From contig QZKU01000111.1 of the NCBI GenBank assembly GCA_003598085.1, positions 1-28,551 on the forward strand: a stretch of DNA of 28,551 nt, read 5' to 3'. Of the stretch, positions 7,575-15,445 are shown piece after piece. The DNA comes from Candidatus Abyssobacteria bacterium SURF_5. Its GTDB lineage: Bacteria; Abyssobacteria; SURF-5. Made by a program: the position numbers and the translations under genes. The notes below the pieces were generated by a model. It worked only from the letters and a program-made list of their open reading frames with translations. It had not been told where the DNA came from and ran no database searches. The stretch's first letter is position 1; each line of letters opens with the position of its first letter.

Positions 7575-7603
7575 TTGACAAAGATAACTAATAGCGCTAT
7601 CAT
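7575..7603 (+). promoter_or_regulatory. strong sigma70-type promoter of the TetR-efflux operon
   Basis: A perfect -35 TTGACA at 7575-7580 and -10 TATCAT at 7598-7603 are separated by exactly 17 bases. The expected transcription start is near 7610, inside the palindromic operator at 7605-7622, which gives a simple repression geometry. Confidence 0.75.
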
Positions 7604-7604
7604 A

Positions 7605-7622
7605 GAACTGACTAGTCCGTTC
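7605..7622. promoter_or_regulatory. palindromic operator, probable TetR-regulator binding site
   Basis: GAACTGACTAGTCCGTTC is an 18-base inverted repeat with only the fifth and fourteenth bases unmatched; the core GACTAGTC is a perfect palindrome. It overlaps the predicted transcription start directly behind the -10 box and lies 25 bases before the TetR start codon. Size and position are those of a typical TetR-dimer operator, so autorepression of the whole operon is inferred. Confidence 0.7.
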
Positions 7623-7646
7623 TATTAATGGAAGGAGTTACCCGGT

Positions 7647-8279
7647 ATGGCTCGAAACATCGAGGCCGGCTTTGGCAGAAAGCGAAGCCAAGAAGCAATT
7701 CAACAAAGAAAGCACGCCATGCTCAAGGCGGCAATTAAAGAGTTTGCGAAAAAGGGCTATGCTGACGCCGACTTGGACCACATCGCGGGAGAGGCCAAAG
7801 TTGGGAAGGGGACAATATATCGATACTATTTCAGCAAGGAGGGGCTTTTTCATGCCGTGGCTGATGACGCATTTTGCCGGTTTCGCGACTTCGTATTCTC
7901 GGCGCTTCAGGGGGCCGAAAAAGCGAGTGCCCTTGAGCAGATAAAAGAGACAGGCAGGGCTGTCCTAACCTTCTTCGATGAGAACCGTGTTTTGGTGGAG
8001 ATCTTCCTGCACGAACGCAGTCAATTCAGAGGAATGATCCATTCGAAGTATCTTCGGCTGTACAGTGATCACATTCACGTATTCGAGGACTTGGTGGAAT
8101 CTTGCATGCGGCAAGGAGTAATCAGGCGTATGGATCCACGCAAGCTTCTCGACATCGTTGGTGACATGTTGGTGGGTCTTGTCTATATGTGGGGCGTGCG
8201 CCGAGAGAAGGAGCCTCTCGTGCAAAAATGGTCTCTTGTGGAGGAGACTATTTTCAAAGGGATTCTAATGACAAGATAA
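7647..8279 (+). CDS. TetR/AcrR-family transcriptional repressor
   Basis: This 210-residue regulator has the TetR N-terminal DNA-binding domain: helix 1 'AMLKAAIKEFAKKGYADADLDHIA' leads into the helix-turn-helix 'GEAKVGKGTIYRYYFSKEGLF' at about residues 46-66. A helical ligand-binding/dimerisation domain of normal length follows. AAGGAG at 7632-7637 lies nine bases before the ATG. It is the first gene of the operon and sits behind a near-consensus promoter whose start site is covered by the palindrome at 7605-7622. It most likely represses itself and the downstream efflux genes until it binds a toxic ligand, in the manner of CecR/YbiH in E. coli, which governs the similar ybhGFSR pump. The ligand is not predictable. 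Confidence 0.9.
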   Translation: MARNIEAGFGRKRSQEAIQQRKHAMLKAAIKEFAKKGYADADLDHIAGEAKVGKGTIYRYYFSKEGLFHAVADDAFCRFRDFVFSALQGAEKASALEQIKETGRAVLTFFDENRVLVEIFLHERSQFRGMIHSKYLRLYSDHIHVFEDLVESCMRQGVIRRMDPRKLLDIVGDMLVGLVYMWGVRREKEPLVQKWSLVEETIFKGILMTR

Positions 8280-8455
8280 AGCTGTTCTCATTCTTGATCG
8301 ACACTCTCCCTTAGTTGCCCTGGTAACTCATGGCAATTTTGGTGGCGTGGACTCATTACGCACAGTTCATTCGAATATGCTGCATCTGCCGCATCAGTGA
8401 CTTATCAGGTTTGAATATCCAGAACGATCAACCAAAAGAAAAAGGGAAAGAAATA

Positions 8456-9637
8456 GTGTCAAGAGGGCGAAACTGGTGGCGTCACCTCGGCAGGAAATCA
8501 GGAGAAGCAGGCGGAAAGTTAACTATGATTATACATGCTTACAAAGGGATCATTCCCTTGGCCCTGCTCATACCAGTCATGACTGTCGGCTATCTCTCTT
8601 TTGATCACTGGGTCCAGCGTGAGTCCCTCCCGGAGGGTTTGATCCAAGCTAATGGGCGTATTGAAGGCGACTTTGTGACGATTGCAAGTAAGGCTGCGGG
8701 GCGCGTCCAGAAGCTCATGGTTTATGAGGGGGATTCTGTCACGGCTGGCCAAGTGCTGGCGCAGATGGATGACATTCAGGTTCGGGCCAAGGTGGAACAG
8801 GCGAAGCAGGGTGTAGCCGCATTGGATGCCCAGGTACGAGCCGAAAGAACTGCCTTATCGAAGCTGAAAAAGGAAGTTCCGCTCAACATTGAGATCGCAC
8901 AAGCGGCTCTCAGTCATGCTCATTCTGTGTTGTCCGAGGCAAAAGCGAAGGAGGAACGGGCGAATCGAGATGCACAACGATTCCGTCAGCTTGCCGACGA
9001 GGGCATCGCTGACAAGCATAGCAACGAGCAGGCTGATACGGCATGGACTATAGCTCGCTACGAGGTCGACTCCGCATCCGCTGCTTTGACGCAAGCAGAA
9101 CGACAGCTTTCTCAGACTAAGCTGGGCTGGAATCAGGTCGAAGCGAAAGAGCAGGAGTTAGCAGCCTTGGAGGCACAGCGTATGAGGGCACGGGCAGTTC
9201 TAACCGAAGCGGAAAGCATTGTGGCAGACATGACAATTTTGGCTCCTACATCCGGAGTTATCACAACGAGGATGGTAAATGTGGGCGAGGTGACGCCCGC
9301 GGGCGCTCCCCTGCTCATCGTGGTTGACTTGGATCACCTTTATCTGAAGGCCTACGTGCCCGAGTTCCAGATTGGCAAGTTGCGACTTGGCTTACCTGCG
9401 CGCATCCATACCGATGCCTTTCCCGACAAGCCGTTTGAAGCTACAGTGCAGTACATCTCCTCCCGCGCCGAGTTCACGCCAAAGGAAGTGCAGACATCCG
9501 ATGAGCGAGTTAAGCTGGTTTACGCCACCAAGCTCTATCTGAAGGAAAATCCGGATCACTCCCTGACGCCCGGCCTGCCCGCGGACGCCATAATTCGCTG
9601 GAAAGAAGGTGTTCCGTGGGAGAATCCTCGGTGGTAA
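8456..9637 (+). CDS. HlyD-family periplasmic adaptor of an ABC efflux pump (YbhG-like)
   Basis: This membrane fusion protein has one N-terminal membrane anchor (GIIPLALLIPVMTVGYLSF). Next come a biotinyl-lipoyl half ('VTIASKAAGRVQKLMVYEGD', 'VTAGQVLAQMDD'), a long alanine/glutamate-rich alpha-helical hairpin of about 130 residues, the second lipoyl half ('ILAPTSGVITTRMVNVGEV') and a beta-barrel domain. It links an inner-membrane ABC-2 pump to an outer-membrane channel. The open frame extends back to an ATG at 8330, but that has no ribosome binding site. GTG at 8456 follows AAGGGA by eight bases and is preferred, with ATG at 8525 as another possibility. No outer-membrane channel gene is present here, so a TolC-like partner must be encoded elsewhere. 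The stop overlaps the start of the ATPase gene. Confidence 0.88.
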   Translation: MSRGRNWWRHLGRKSGEAGGKLTMIIHAYKGIIPLALLIPVMTVGYLSFDHWVQRESLPEGLIQANGRIEGDFVTIASKAAGRVQKLMVYEGDSVTAGQVLAQMDDIQVRAKVEQAKQGVAALDAQVRAERTALSKLKKEVPLNIEIAQAALSHAHSVLSEAKAKEERANRDAQRFRQLADEGIADKHSNEQADTAWTIARYEVDSASAALTQAERQLSQTKLGWNQVEAKEQELAALEAQRMRARAVLTEAESIVADMTILAPTSGVITTRMVNVGEVTPAGAPLLIVVDLDHLYLKAYVPEFQIGKLRLGLPARIHTDAFPDKPFEATVQYISSRAEFTPKEVQTSDERVKLVYATKLYLKENPDHSLTPGLPADAIIRWKEGVPWENPRW

Positions 9638-11592
9638 AGGAACTGAGTGACGCCCCGGTTGTCAGGGTAACGAATTTTGGGAAATGTTACCGCAAACATA
9701 ACGCCGTGAGCGGGGTGAGTCTCGAGGTCAAACCCCGAGAAATACATGGTCTCATCGGCCCTGACGGCGCAGGCAAGAGCACGCTTATGAAAGCGATCGC
9801 TGGAGTCTTATCGTTCAACGTCGGTGAAGTAGAGGTTTTCGGTGTCAGAATTGACTCGGAACGGGCAGCCAACCGAATAAAGCATCGCCTCGGCTTCATG
9901 CCTCAGGGATTGGGACTTAACCTCTATCCGGAACTGTCTGTGGAGGAAAATATTGATTTCTTTGCTTGCCTGCGCCTCGTGCCGAAGAGAGATCTTTCGG
10001 AACGTAAGAAGCGCCTCTTGAGCATCACCCGGCTGGAGCGCTTCCGAGACAGGACAACGAAGAACCTTTCAGGCGGTATGAAACAAAAACTTGGCCTCAT
10101 TTGTACTCTTATACATGAGCCGGATCTCGTAATACTCGACGAACCCACTACAGGCGTGGACCCAGTTTCACGAAAGGATTTTTGGGCCATCCTGGCCGGG
10201 CTGCTTCGTGAACGCGGTATTGCGGCCCTGGTATCCACCGCGTACCTCGATGAGGCTGCCCGGTTTCACCGAGCAACGCTTTTGTTCGGCGGACGTGTTC
10301 TGGCCAAAGGAGAGCCCCACGAGCTTCTTGCGTTGGCCCCCGGTACTTTGGTGGCGCTGCAGGCTGAGCCACAGATGCAGGCGCTGAGCCGGCTGGAATC
10401 GAATTTTTCTCAAGTGCAAGCCCTCGGGCCGTGGATACGGGCATTTGTGGAGAAAGCGGATGCCGATGAGGCAACTCGCCGAGTCAGATGCGCTCTCGAA
10501 AACGTTCAAGTCCGCGAGTTACAGCTCAGCGAACCGGAGTTGGAGGATGTCTTTATCGCTTTGCTCCGCCAACAGCAAGCCAGCGGAAGGAATACTCGCT
10601 TGCTTCCGCCACCGGTTTTACCCGGGACCGGTCACTCCATGAAAGATACCGCCATAGAAGCGGTCGAGTTAGTGTGTGATTTCAATGGTTTTCGCGCGGT
10701 AGATCGAGTCAGTTTTCAGATACAGCGCGGCGAAATCTTTGGCCTTCTTGGGGCCAACGGCGCGGGCAAAACAACCGTCATCAAGATGCTGGTCGGCATA
10801 TTACCCCCTACAGCGGGCGGAGGAAGAGTCGCGGGAGTAAACATGCATGGCATGGGACGAACCATTAGAGAACATGTCGGCTATGTGTCTCAGGTCTTCT
10901 CCCTTTATCAGGATTTGACTGTGATGGAGAACATCCGCCTTTACGCGGCTATTTACGGCCTGAGCCGGTCAGAAACCCGCGAGCGTATCGGCTGGATTAT
11001 TGACATGGCGGGGTTAACAGATCACGAAACCGACCAGGCCAGCCGCCTTCCCATGGGTTTGCGTCAACGATTGGCGCTGGGGTGCGCCTTGGTACATCAT
11101 CCTCAAATACTTTTTCTCGATGAACCGACCTCTGGTGTGGATCCAGTCGGCCGACGACAGTTGTGGAAAATTCTTTTTCATCTCTCACGCAATGATGGCG
11201 TGACCATACTGGTTACCACCCACTACATGAGCGAGGTGGAGCACTGCGACCATGTAGGGTTGATGCACGCCGGCCGTCTCGTGGCAGACGCCTCACCAGA
11301 CGAGATGAAGCGTCAGTTAGAAGCTGAGGTGGGACGGGTGCTGGAGGTGAGCACCGACCAGCCACTGGAGGCGTTGGACCTTTTGCAAATGGCTGGTTTC
11401 AACGGCGCGTCGTTGTTTGGCAAATGCATTCATGTGTCGGCGAAGGCCCCACAACTTGCGGAAGAACAGGTTCGCGCAGCGATGAATGCGGCAGGAATTA
11501 CCCTCCACGGCATTGCAGAGCGTCCGCTGACAATGGAAGACGTTTTCGTCTACCGTGTCATGGCGATGGACCGGAAGGAACCGGTCTCATGA
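9631..11592 (+). CDS. ABC transporter with two fused ATP-binding domains (YbhF-like)
   Basis: Two nucleotide-binding domains lie in one chain of about 653 residues. Domain 1 has Walker A GPDGAGKS at 43-50, signature LSGGMKQ and Walker B LVILDEPTTGVDP. Domain 2 has Walker A GANGAGKT from about residue 374, a degenerate signature (LPMGLRQ in place of LSGGxxQ) and Walker B ILFLDEPTSGVDP. The degenerate second signature is usual in YbhF/YhiH-type double-NBD proteins, which drive paired ABC-2 permeases. GTG at 9616 is in frame, but GGGAG at 9618-9622 sits at the right distance from GTG 9631. That GTG also overlaps the HlyD stop, so 9631 is preferred. The 3' end overlaps the next permease start as ATGA, implying translational coupling through the operon. 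Confidence 0.92.
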   Translation: MVKELSDAPVVRVTNFGKCYRKHNAVSGVSLEVKPREIHGLIGPDGAGKSTLMKAIAGVLSFNVGEVEVFGVRIDSERAANRIKHRLGFMPQGLGLNLYPELSVEENIDFFACLRLVPKRDLSERKKRLLSITRLERFRDRTTKNLSGGMKQKLGLICTLIHEPDLVILDEPTTGVDPVSRKDFWAILAGLLRERGIAALVSTAYLDEAARFHRATLLFGGRVLAKGEPHELLALAPGTLVALQAEPQMQALSRLESNFSQVQALGPWIRAFVEKADADEATRRVRCALENVQVRELQLSEPELEDVFIALLRQQQASGRNTRLLPPPVLPGTGHSMKDTAIEAVELVCDFNGFRAVDRVSFQIQRGEIFGLLGANGAGKTTVIKMLVGILPPTAGGGRVAGVNMHGMGRTIREHVGYVSQVFSLYQDLTVMENIRLYAAIYGLSRSETRERIGWIIDMAGLTDHETDQASRLPMGLRQRLALGCALVHHPQILFLDEPTSGVDPVGRRQLWKILFHLSRNDGVTILVTTHYMSEVEHCDHVGLMHAGRLVADASPDEMKRQLEAEVGRVLEVSTDQPLEALDLLQMAGFNGASLFGKCIHVSAKAPQLAEEQVRAAMNAAGITLHGIAERPLTMEDVFVYRVMAMDRKEPVS

Positions 11593-12746
11593 TAAGCGTT
11601 AGGCGGATAGTTGCCATCAGTCGGAAGGAATGGCGCGAGGTCGTTCGCGATCGGCTCTTCTTCTCTCTGGCCTTTCTCGTCCCAATCATGCTGATGCTGC
11701 TATTTGGCTATGGCTTCTCGATGGACGTGGAACATATCCCTTTCGCAGTCGTGGACGAAGACGGCAGCTCAATGAGCCGGGACTATGCTTACTGTTTCGT
11801 GAGTTCGCGCTATTTTGACTTTGTGGGCTATTTACGGAATGAGCGCGAAATCGGCCCGCTCTTGATGGAGAATAAGATCCGTACCGCAATCACCATTCCC
11901 GAGCATTTTCAGAAGAATCTCCTGACCTCTCATCCGGCTCAGGTGCAAACGATCATTGATGGAACCTTTCCTTTCCGCTCCCAGATCACCAAGGCTTACG
12001 TGACAGCCGTAAACAACGCGTTTAGCATGGAGTTGGCGATCCGCAACCTGTCCAGCGTGCGCGGTGTTCCCGGCAACAAGTCGCAGCAATTGATGGAGCC
12101 GGTCAAACTGGAGGTCCGGTACCTGTACAACCAGAGTGTGAAGAGTGCCTGGTCTATCACTCCGAATCTTTTGATGGTGATACTGTTTATGACAACTCCC
12201 CTCTTCACTGCGCTGGGTGTGGTTCGCGAAAGAGAGAGCGGCGCCATCTACAACATATATTCGTCAACAGTGAGCCGCTTGGAATTCCTGATAGGCAAAC
12301 TTGCCCCATATATGACAATTTCCGCCATGAATGCAATAGTGCTGTGGCTCCTGGCAACCGGCCTGTTTCGAGCCCCGTTCAAGGGGAATATAGTCTTCTT
12401 CTTTATCGTTTCCCTCATTTATGTGATCTGCACGACTGGCATCGGTCTGATGGTGTCGGTGTTGGTCAGGACACAGATAGCGGCGATGATCGTGACCACA
12501 ATCCTGACTGTGTTGCCGTCGGTACTATATTCAGGCCTGCTGATACCGGTAGAATCCATAAGCAAGGGCGGCCAGATTATCGCCCATATGCTTCCGTCGA
12601 TGTATTACAGCAATATTGTCGCGGGGAGTTTCCTCAAGGGAGTTGGCCCACGGATCCTGTGGGTAGACGTTGTTGCGCTGGCCGCCTATGCAATTGTCTT
12701 ATTCTTGGCGGGTTATTGCTTCTTTACCAAAAGGCCACGTATATGA
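11589..12746 (+). CDS. ABC-2 type permease 1 (YbhS/YbhR-like)
   Basis: This 385-residue ABC-2 membrane subunit starts 'MISVRRIVAISRKEWREVVRDRLFF' and enters a first membrane helix (LAFLVPIMLMLLFGYGFSM). A periplasmic domain of about 140 residues follows (for example 'IPFAVVDEDGSSMSRDY'). The C-terminus has five hydrophobic helices, with the conserved 'VRERESGAIYNIYSSTVSRLEFLIGKLAPY' coupling segment between the first two. The open frame reaches back to 11424 inside the ATPase gene, but the ATG at 11589 overlaps the ATPase stop (ATGA) and gives the normal family N-terminus. It likely forms a heterodimeric pore with the next permease. Confidence 0.9.
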   Translation: MISVRRIVAISRKEWREVVRDRLFFSLAFLVPIMLMLLFGYGFSMDVEHIPFAVVDEDGSSMSRDYAYCFVSSRYFDFVGYLRNEREIGPLLMENKIRTAITIPEHFQKNLLTSHPAQVQTIIDGTFPFRSQITKAYVTAVNNAFSMELAIRNLSSVRGVPGNKSQQLMEPVKLEVRYLYNQSVKSAWSITPNLLMVILFMTTPLFTALGVVRERESGAIYNIYSSTVSRLEFLIGKLAPYMTISAMNAIVLWLLATGLFRAPFKGNIVFFFIVSLIYVICTTGIGLMVSVLVRTQIAAMIVTTILTVLPSVLYSGLLIPVESISKGGQIIAHMLPSMYYSNIVAGSFLKGVGPRILWVDVVALAAYAIVLFLAGYCFFTKRPRI

Positions 12747-13912
12747 ATGGTCAATTCACATCGTTCCTGAGCAGAAGAATCATTTCTTTTCGAAGAATAC
12801 GAGTTATGACTGTTAAGGAACTATTGCAACTCTTGCGAGATACCGTACTGATGGGCTTCATCGTTTATGCATTCCTGGGGGATGTTTACCTTGCCGGGTC
12901 CGGAGTCAAGTTGCAGTTGACTCAGGCAGCCACGGTAGTCAACGACGCAGATCATAGCTTTGCATCGCGCGACCTCATTCAACGCTTCCAGTTGCCATAT
13001 TTTCGACTGGACGGACAGGTCAAAAATGGCAGAGAGGGTGTCGACCTGATGGACCGCGGCAAAGCGATGGTAGTAATCGATATCCCTCCGCAGTTTGAGC
13101 AATCACTGCTTAAGGGTGAACCCACATCCGTCCAAATGCACGTGGATACAACCAATTCCGTACCCGGTTTACTGGCTGGCTCTTACGCCATGCAGATCGT
13201 GGCTCAGTACGGGTTGGAAACAAGTTGGAAGCGGCTAGGATACACCATCGATGGTCCACCAACAGGGCCGATGGTTCTGAACAAGCATCGAGTATGGTTT
13301 AATCCGAATCAGAATGAAACGTGGTTTATGTCAATTTTGGAATTATCAAACGTCATAACTGTGTTGGCAATTTTGCTCCCTGGAGCGGCCATGGTCCGTG
13401 AGAAAGAAAGAGGAACAATCGAGCAACTTCTCGTTTCTCCGCTTACCCCTTTCGAAATCATGGTTCCCAAGGTATTAGCAATGAGTGTCATGATTCTTTT
13501 GGGAACGGCTCTGAGCATTCTTCTCATACTGGAGCCAGTCTTTCATATCCCTATTGAGGGAAGCCTGTTCCTTTTCTTCGCGGTCACCTCTTTGTATGTT
13601 TTTACTCTTGCCGGGTTCGGCTTGTTTGCCGCCACGATTGGCCGCAATTTGGCGGAGGTCGGTATGCTGACCATCTTGATCGTCTTGCCCATGATCTTTC
13701 CGGGCGCTTGGACCCCTCCCGAGGCAATGCCGAAATGGATGCTTATCTTAACCCTGCTCTCTCCCCTTCATTACTACACGGACGTAAGCTATGGAATCTT
13801 CCTCAAGGGAGCCGGGTTAGGCATACTGTGGGATTCAGTGGTGTGCATTATATTGCTGGGTGGTGCAGTGTTTGGTTTCGGCCTTTGGCGATTCCGACGC
13901 CAGTTCGGCTAG
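12743..13912 (+). CDS. ABC-2 type permease 2 (YbhR/YbhS-like)
   Basis: This 389-residue second permease has the same plan as its upstream neighbour: a cytoplasmic N-terminus ('RVMTVKELLQLLRDTV'), one membrane helix, a periplasmic domain, and a C-terminal five-helix bundle containing 'VREKERGTIEQLLVSPLTPFEIMVPKV'. The start ATG at 12743 overlaps the previous stop as ATGA; the frame is open from 12344, but that part is antiparallel noise inside permease 1. Both permeases share 'SxxHYYT/SxYYSNI...FLKGxG' motifs near the C-terminus, which points to an old duplication. This is the last gene of the efflux operon. No clear factor-independent terminator follows. Confidence 0.9.
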   Translation: MNGQFTSFLSRRIISFRRIRVMTVKELLQLLRDTVLMGFIVYAFLGDVYLAGSGVKLQLTQAATVVNDADHSFASRDLIQRFQLPYFRLDGQVKNGREGVDLMDRGKAMVVIDIPPQFEQSLLKGEPTSVQMHVDTTNSVPGLLAGSYAMQIVAQYGLETSWKRLGYTIDGPPTGPMVLNKHRVWFNPNQNETWFMSILELSNVITVLAILLPGAAMVREKERGTIEQLLVSPLTPFEIMVPKVLAMSVMILLGTALSILLILEPVFHIPIEGSLFLFFAVTSLYVFTLAGFGLFAATIGRNLAEVGMLTILIVLPMIFPGAWTPPEAMPKWMLILTLLSPLHYYTDVSYGIFLKGAGLGILWDSVVCIILLGGAVFGFGLWRFRRQFG

Positions 13913-14319
13913 AACCCCATGTGTGTTTGATTTGGGTGAGCCTGATCAAAGTGCTGATAGGATACATCCTTGCCGAAAGGTTTGAATTGTTTCTCTGACA
14001 GAAGTCAAGGTTTCGCCTTACTTCTACTCCTCGACATAACTTTGTAAAAAGCAAAGAGCTCGTTTTCTATTCTTCACCCTGAAACAAATCACTTCAAAGA
14101 TCCACCTTCCGTTATCGAATCTTCATTTCAAAACCTTCATTGGCGTGCATTGGCGCGCATTCGCGGTTCGAATAATCTCATCCTCGGTTAGATGTTCAAT
14201 CAAGCTGGATTCCCTGATATATGATATATTGTATGCCTGAAAAGGACGCATAATTCGCAGGGGTGGGAAAAGTAAATTCTCAAGGCAGGTAACTTTCTTC
14301 TTGGTGATCAGGAGATATC
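13913..14319. other. non-coding spacer between efflux operon and HCDH gene
   Basis: These 407 bases contain no credible gene. An AT-rich patch at 14215-14232 has tandem GATATAT units and a TATGAT hexamer at 14220-14225 that could serve as a -10 box for the downstream dehydrogenase, but no -35 at good spacing was found. A short direct duplication, 'TTGGCGTGCATTGGCGCGCAT', occurs at about 14140-14160. No clear terminator for the efflux operon was found. Confidence 0.4.
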
Positions 14320-15258
14320 ATGCAGGCAAATGAAGTCAAGAAAGCCCTCATCGTCGGCGCCGGCGTGATGGGTCATTCCATCGCACAGGTGTTCGCTCAG
14401 GCCGGCATCGACGTCGCTCTTGTTGATGTTGACGAAAAAACCCTGCAACACGCCCTTCAACTGATCGAGCACAACCTCGAGACGCTGGCGGAACTCGGAA
14501 AGCTGTCAATCCCGCCGCGAGCGGTCCTGGAAAAAATCCATATATCCACCGACCTCATCTCCGCCGCCAAGGGCGCCGAATTCGCGCTCGAGGCCGTCGC
14601 CGAGGTGCCTGATGTGAAGAGAAAAGTTTTTGAAATCCTTGATGAAGCCTGTCCGCCCGAAGCGATTCTGGCCAGTAACACTTCCACCCTGGACATCTTC
14701 GAGATTATCCGCGTCAGCCGCCCGGATCGCCTCATTACCGCACATTGGTTCGCGCCGCCACACATCATTCCGCTGGTCGAAGTCGCGCCCGGCCCCGAGA
14801 CTGCGCCGGAAGTTGTGAAATTCACCGCCGACCTGATGAAGCGGCTCGGCAAGACCCCCGTCGTCATGAAGAAGTTCGTGCCCGGCTACATCGTCAACCG
14901 CATCCAGAATTATATCTCGTTCGTGGTATTCGACATGCTTCAAAACGGGCTGGCCGATCCCGAGCAGATCGATCTTGCCGTCAAACTCAGCCTCGGCGTC
15001 CGGCTCCCGACCGTGGGCGTCGTGCAGACCATGGATTTCACCGGCCTCGACCTCGTCCGCCAGATCACGCGCAACAACGGACTCGAAAACAGGCTCATCG
15101 AGGAAAAAGTGGCGCGCGGCCATCTCGGCGCCAAAACCTCAAAGGGGCTGTACGACTACGGCGGGCGCACCGAAGAAGAGATACTCAAGAAGCGCGACCG
15201 GCTTTATCTCGGGGTGCTCGACCACCTGCAACAAACAACTGAATTCAAGCCGGTGTGA
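14320..15258 (+). CDS. 3-hydroxyacyl-CoA dehydrogenase-family protein
   Basis: This 312-residue protein has an N-terminal Rossmann domain (GAGVMG near residues 13-18, with D at the end of the second strand favouring NAD) and the C-terminal helical domain of the HCDH family. The catalytic pair is present as H142 and E154, twelve residues apart as in the family, with 'SNTSTLDI' before it and N193 in 'PGYIVNRI'. The usual HFFNP motif is changed to HWFAPPH, so the substrate may differ from ordinary 3-hydroxyacyl-CoA. Related enzymes include 3-hydroxybutyryl-CoA dehydrogenase, lambda-crystallin-type dehydrogenases and L-carnitine dehydrogenase. AGGAG at 14310-14314 supports the ATG. It lies 187 bases before the MttB-like gene, same strand. 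Confidence 0.88.
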   Translation: MQANEVKKALIVGAGVMGHSIAQVFAQAGIDVALVDVDEKTLQHALQLIEHNLETLAELGKLSIPPRAVLEKIHISTDLISAAKGAEFALEAVAEVPDVKRKVFEILDEACPPEAILASNTSTLDIFEIIRVSRPDRLITAHWFAPPHIIPLVEVAPGPETAPEVVKFTADLMKRLGKTPVVMKKFVPGYIVNRIQNYISFVVFDMLQNGLADPEQIDLAVKLSLGVRLPTVGVVQTMDFTGLDLVRQITRNNGLENRLIEEKVARGHLGAKTSKGLYDYGGRTEEEILKKRDRLYLGVLDHLQQTTEFKPV

Positions 15259-15263
15259 CCGGC
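15249..15263. repeat. perfect hairpin across the HCDH stop codon
   Basis: GCCGGT-GTG-ACCGGC forms a six-pair stem with a three-base loop that includes the TGA stop at 15256-15258. No T-run follows, so a factor-independent terminator is unlikely. It may affect termination of translation or protect the mRNA end. Confidence 0.35.
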
Positions 15264-15298
15264 TGGCGCATCGCCTGCTCATCTCTTGCGATATTCTT

Positions 15299-15415
15299 CC
15301 TTCAAGGCTATTGTTGAAGGGGTTGTTACACAGATAATTAGCTGCAGGGGCGTGATTCATCGCGCCCACTGGCGCATATGAATAATTTCTGTAGGGGCGA
15401 GTTTGAAACCCGCCC
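15299..15415. repeat. REP-like palindromic units before the MttB-like gene
   Basis: Three inverted repeats lie in the 187-base spacer. CCTTCAA pairs with TTGAAGG at 15299-15320. A GGGGCG...CGCGCCC unit with an AT-rich centre is at 15347-15367. A 21-base near-palindrome with arms GGGCGAGTTT and AAACCCGCCC (one mismatch) is at 15395-15415. The last two start alike (GCAGGGGCG and GTAGGGGCG), like members of one dispersed family, and this type of 'TAGGGGCG' repeat is frequent in uncultured bacterial genomes. Another repeat cluster of similar style lies at 5647-5848. Confidence 0.6.
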
Positions 15416-15445
15416 GCGGCTCCTCTTTTTTGACAAGAGTGTGAA

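Noticed and set aside
14506-15242. long open frames on both strands over the HCDH gene
   Set aside because: They overlap a gene with clear catalytic motifs; their translations are low-complexity and Arg/Ala-rich.
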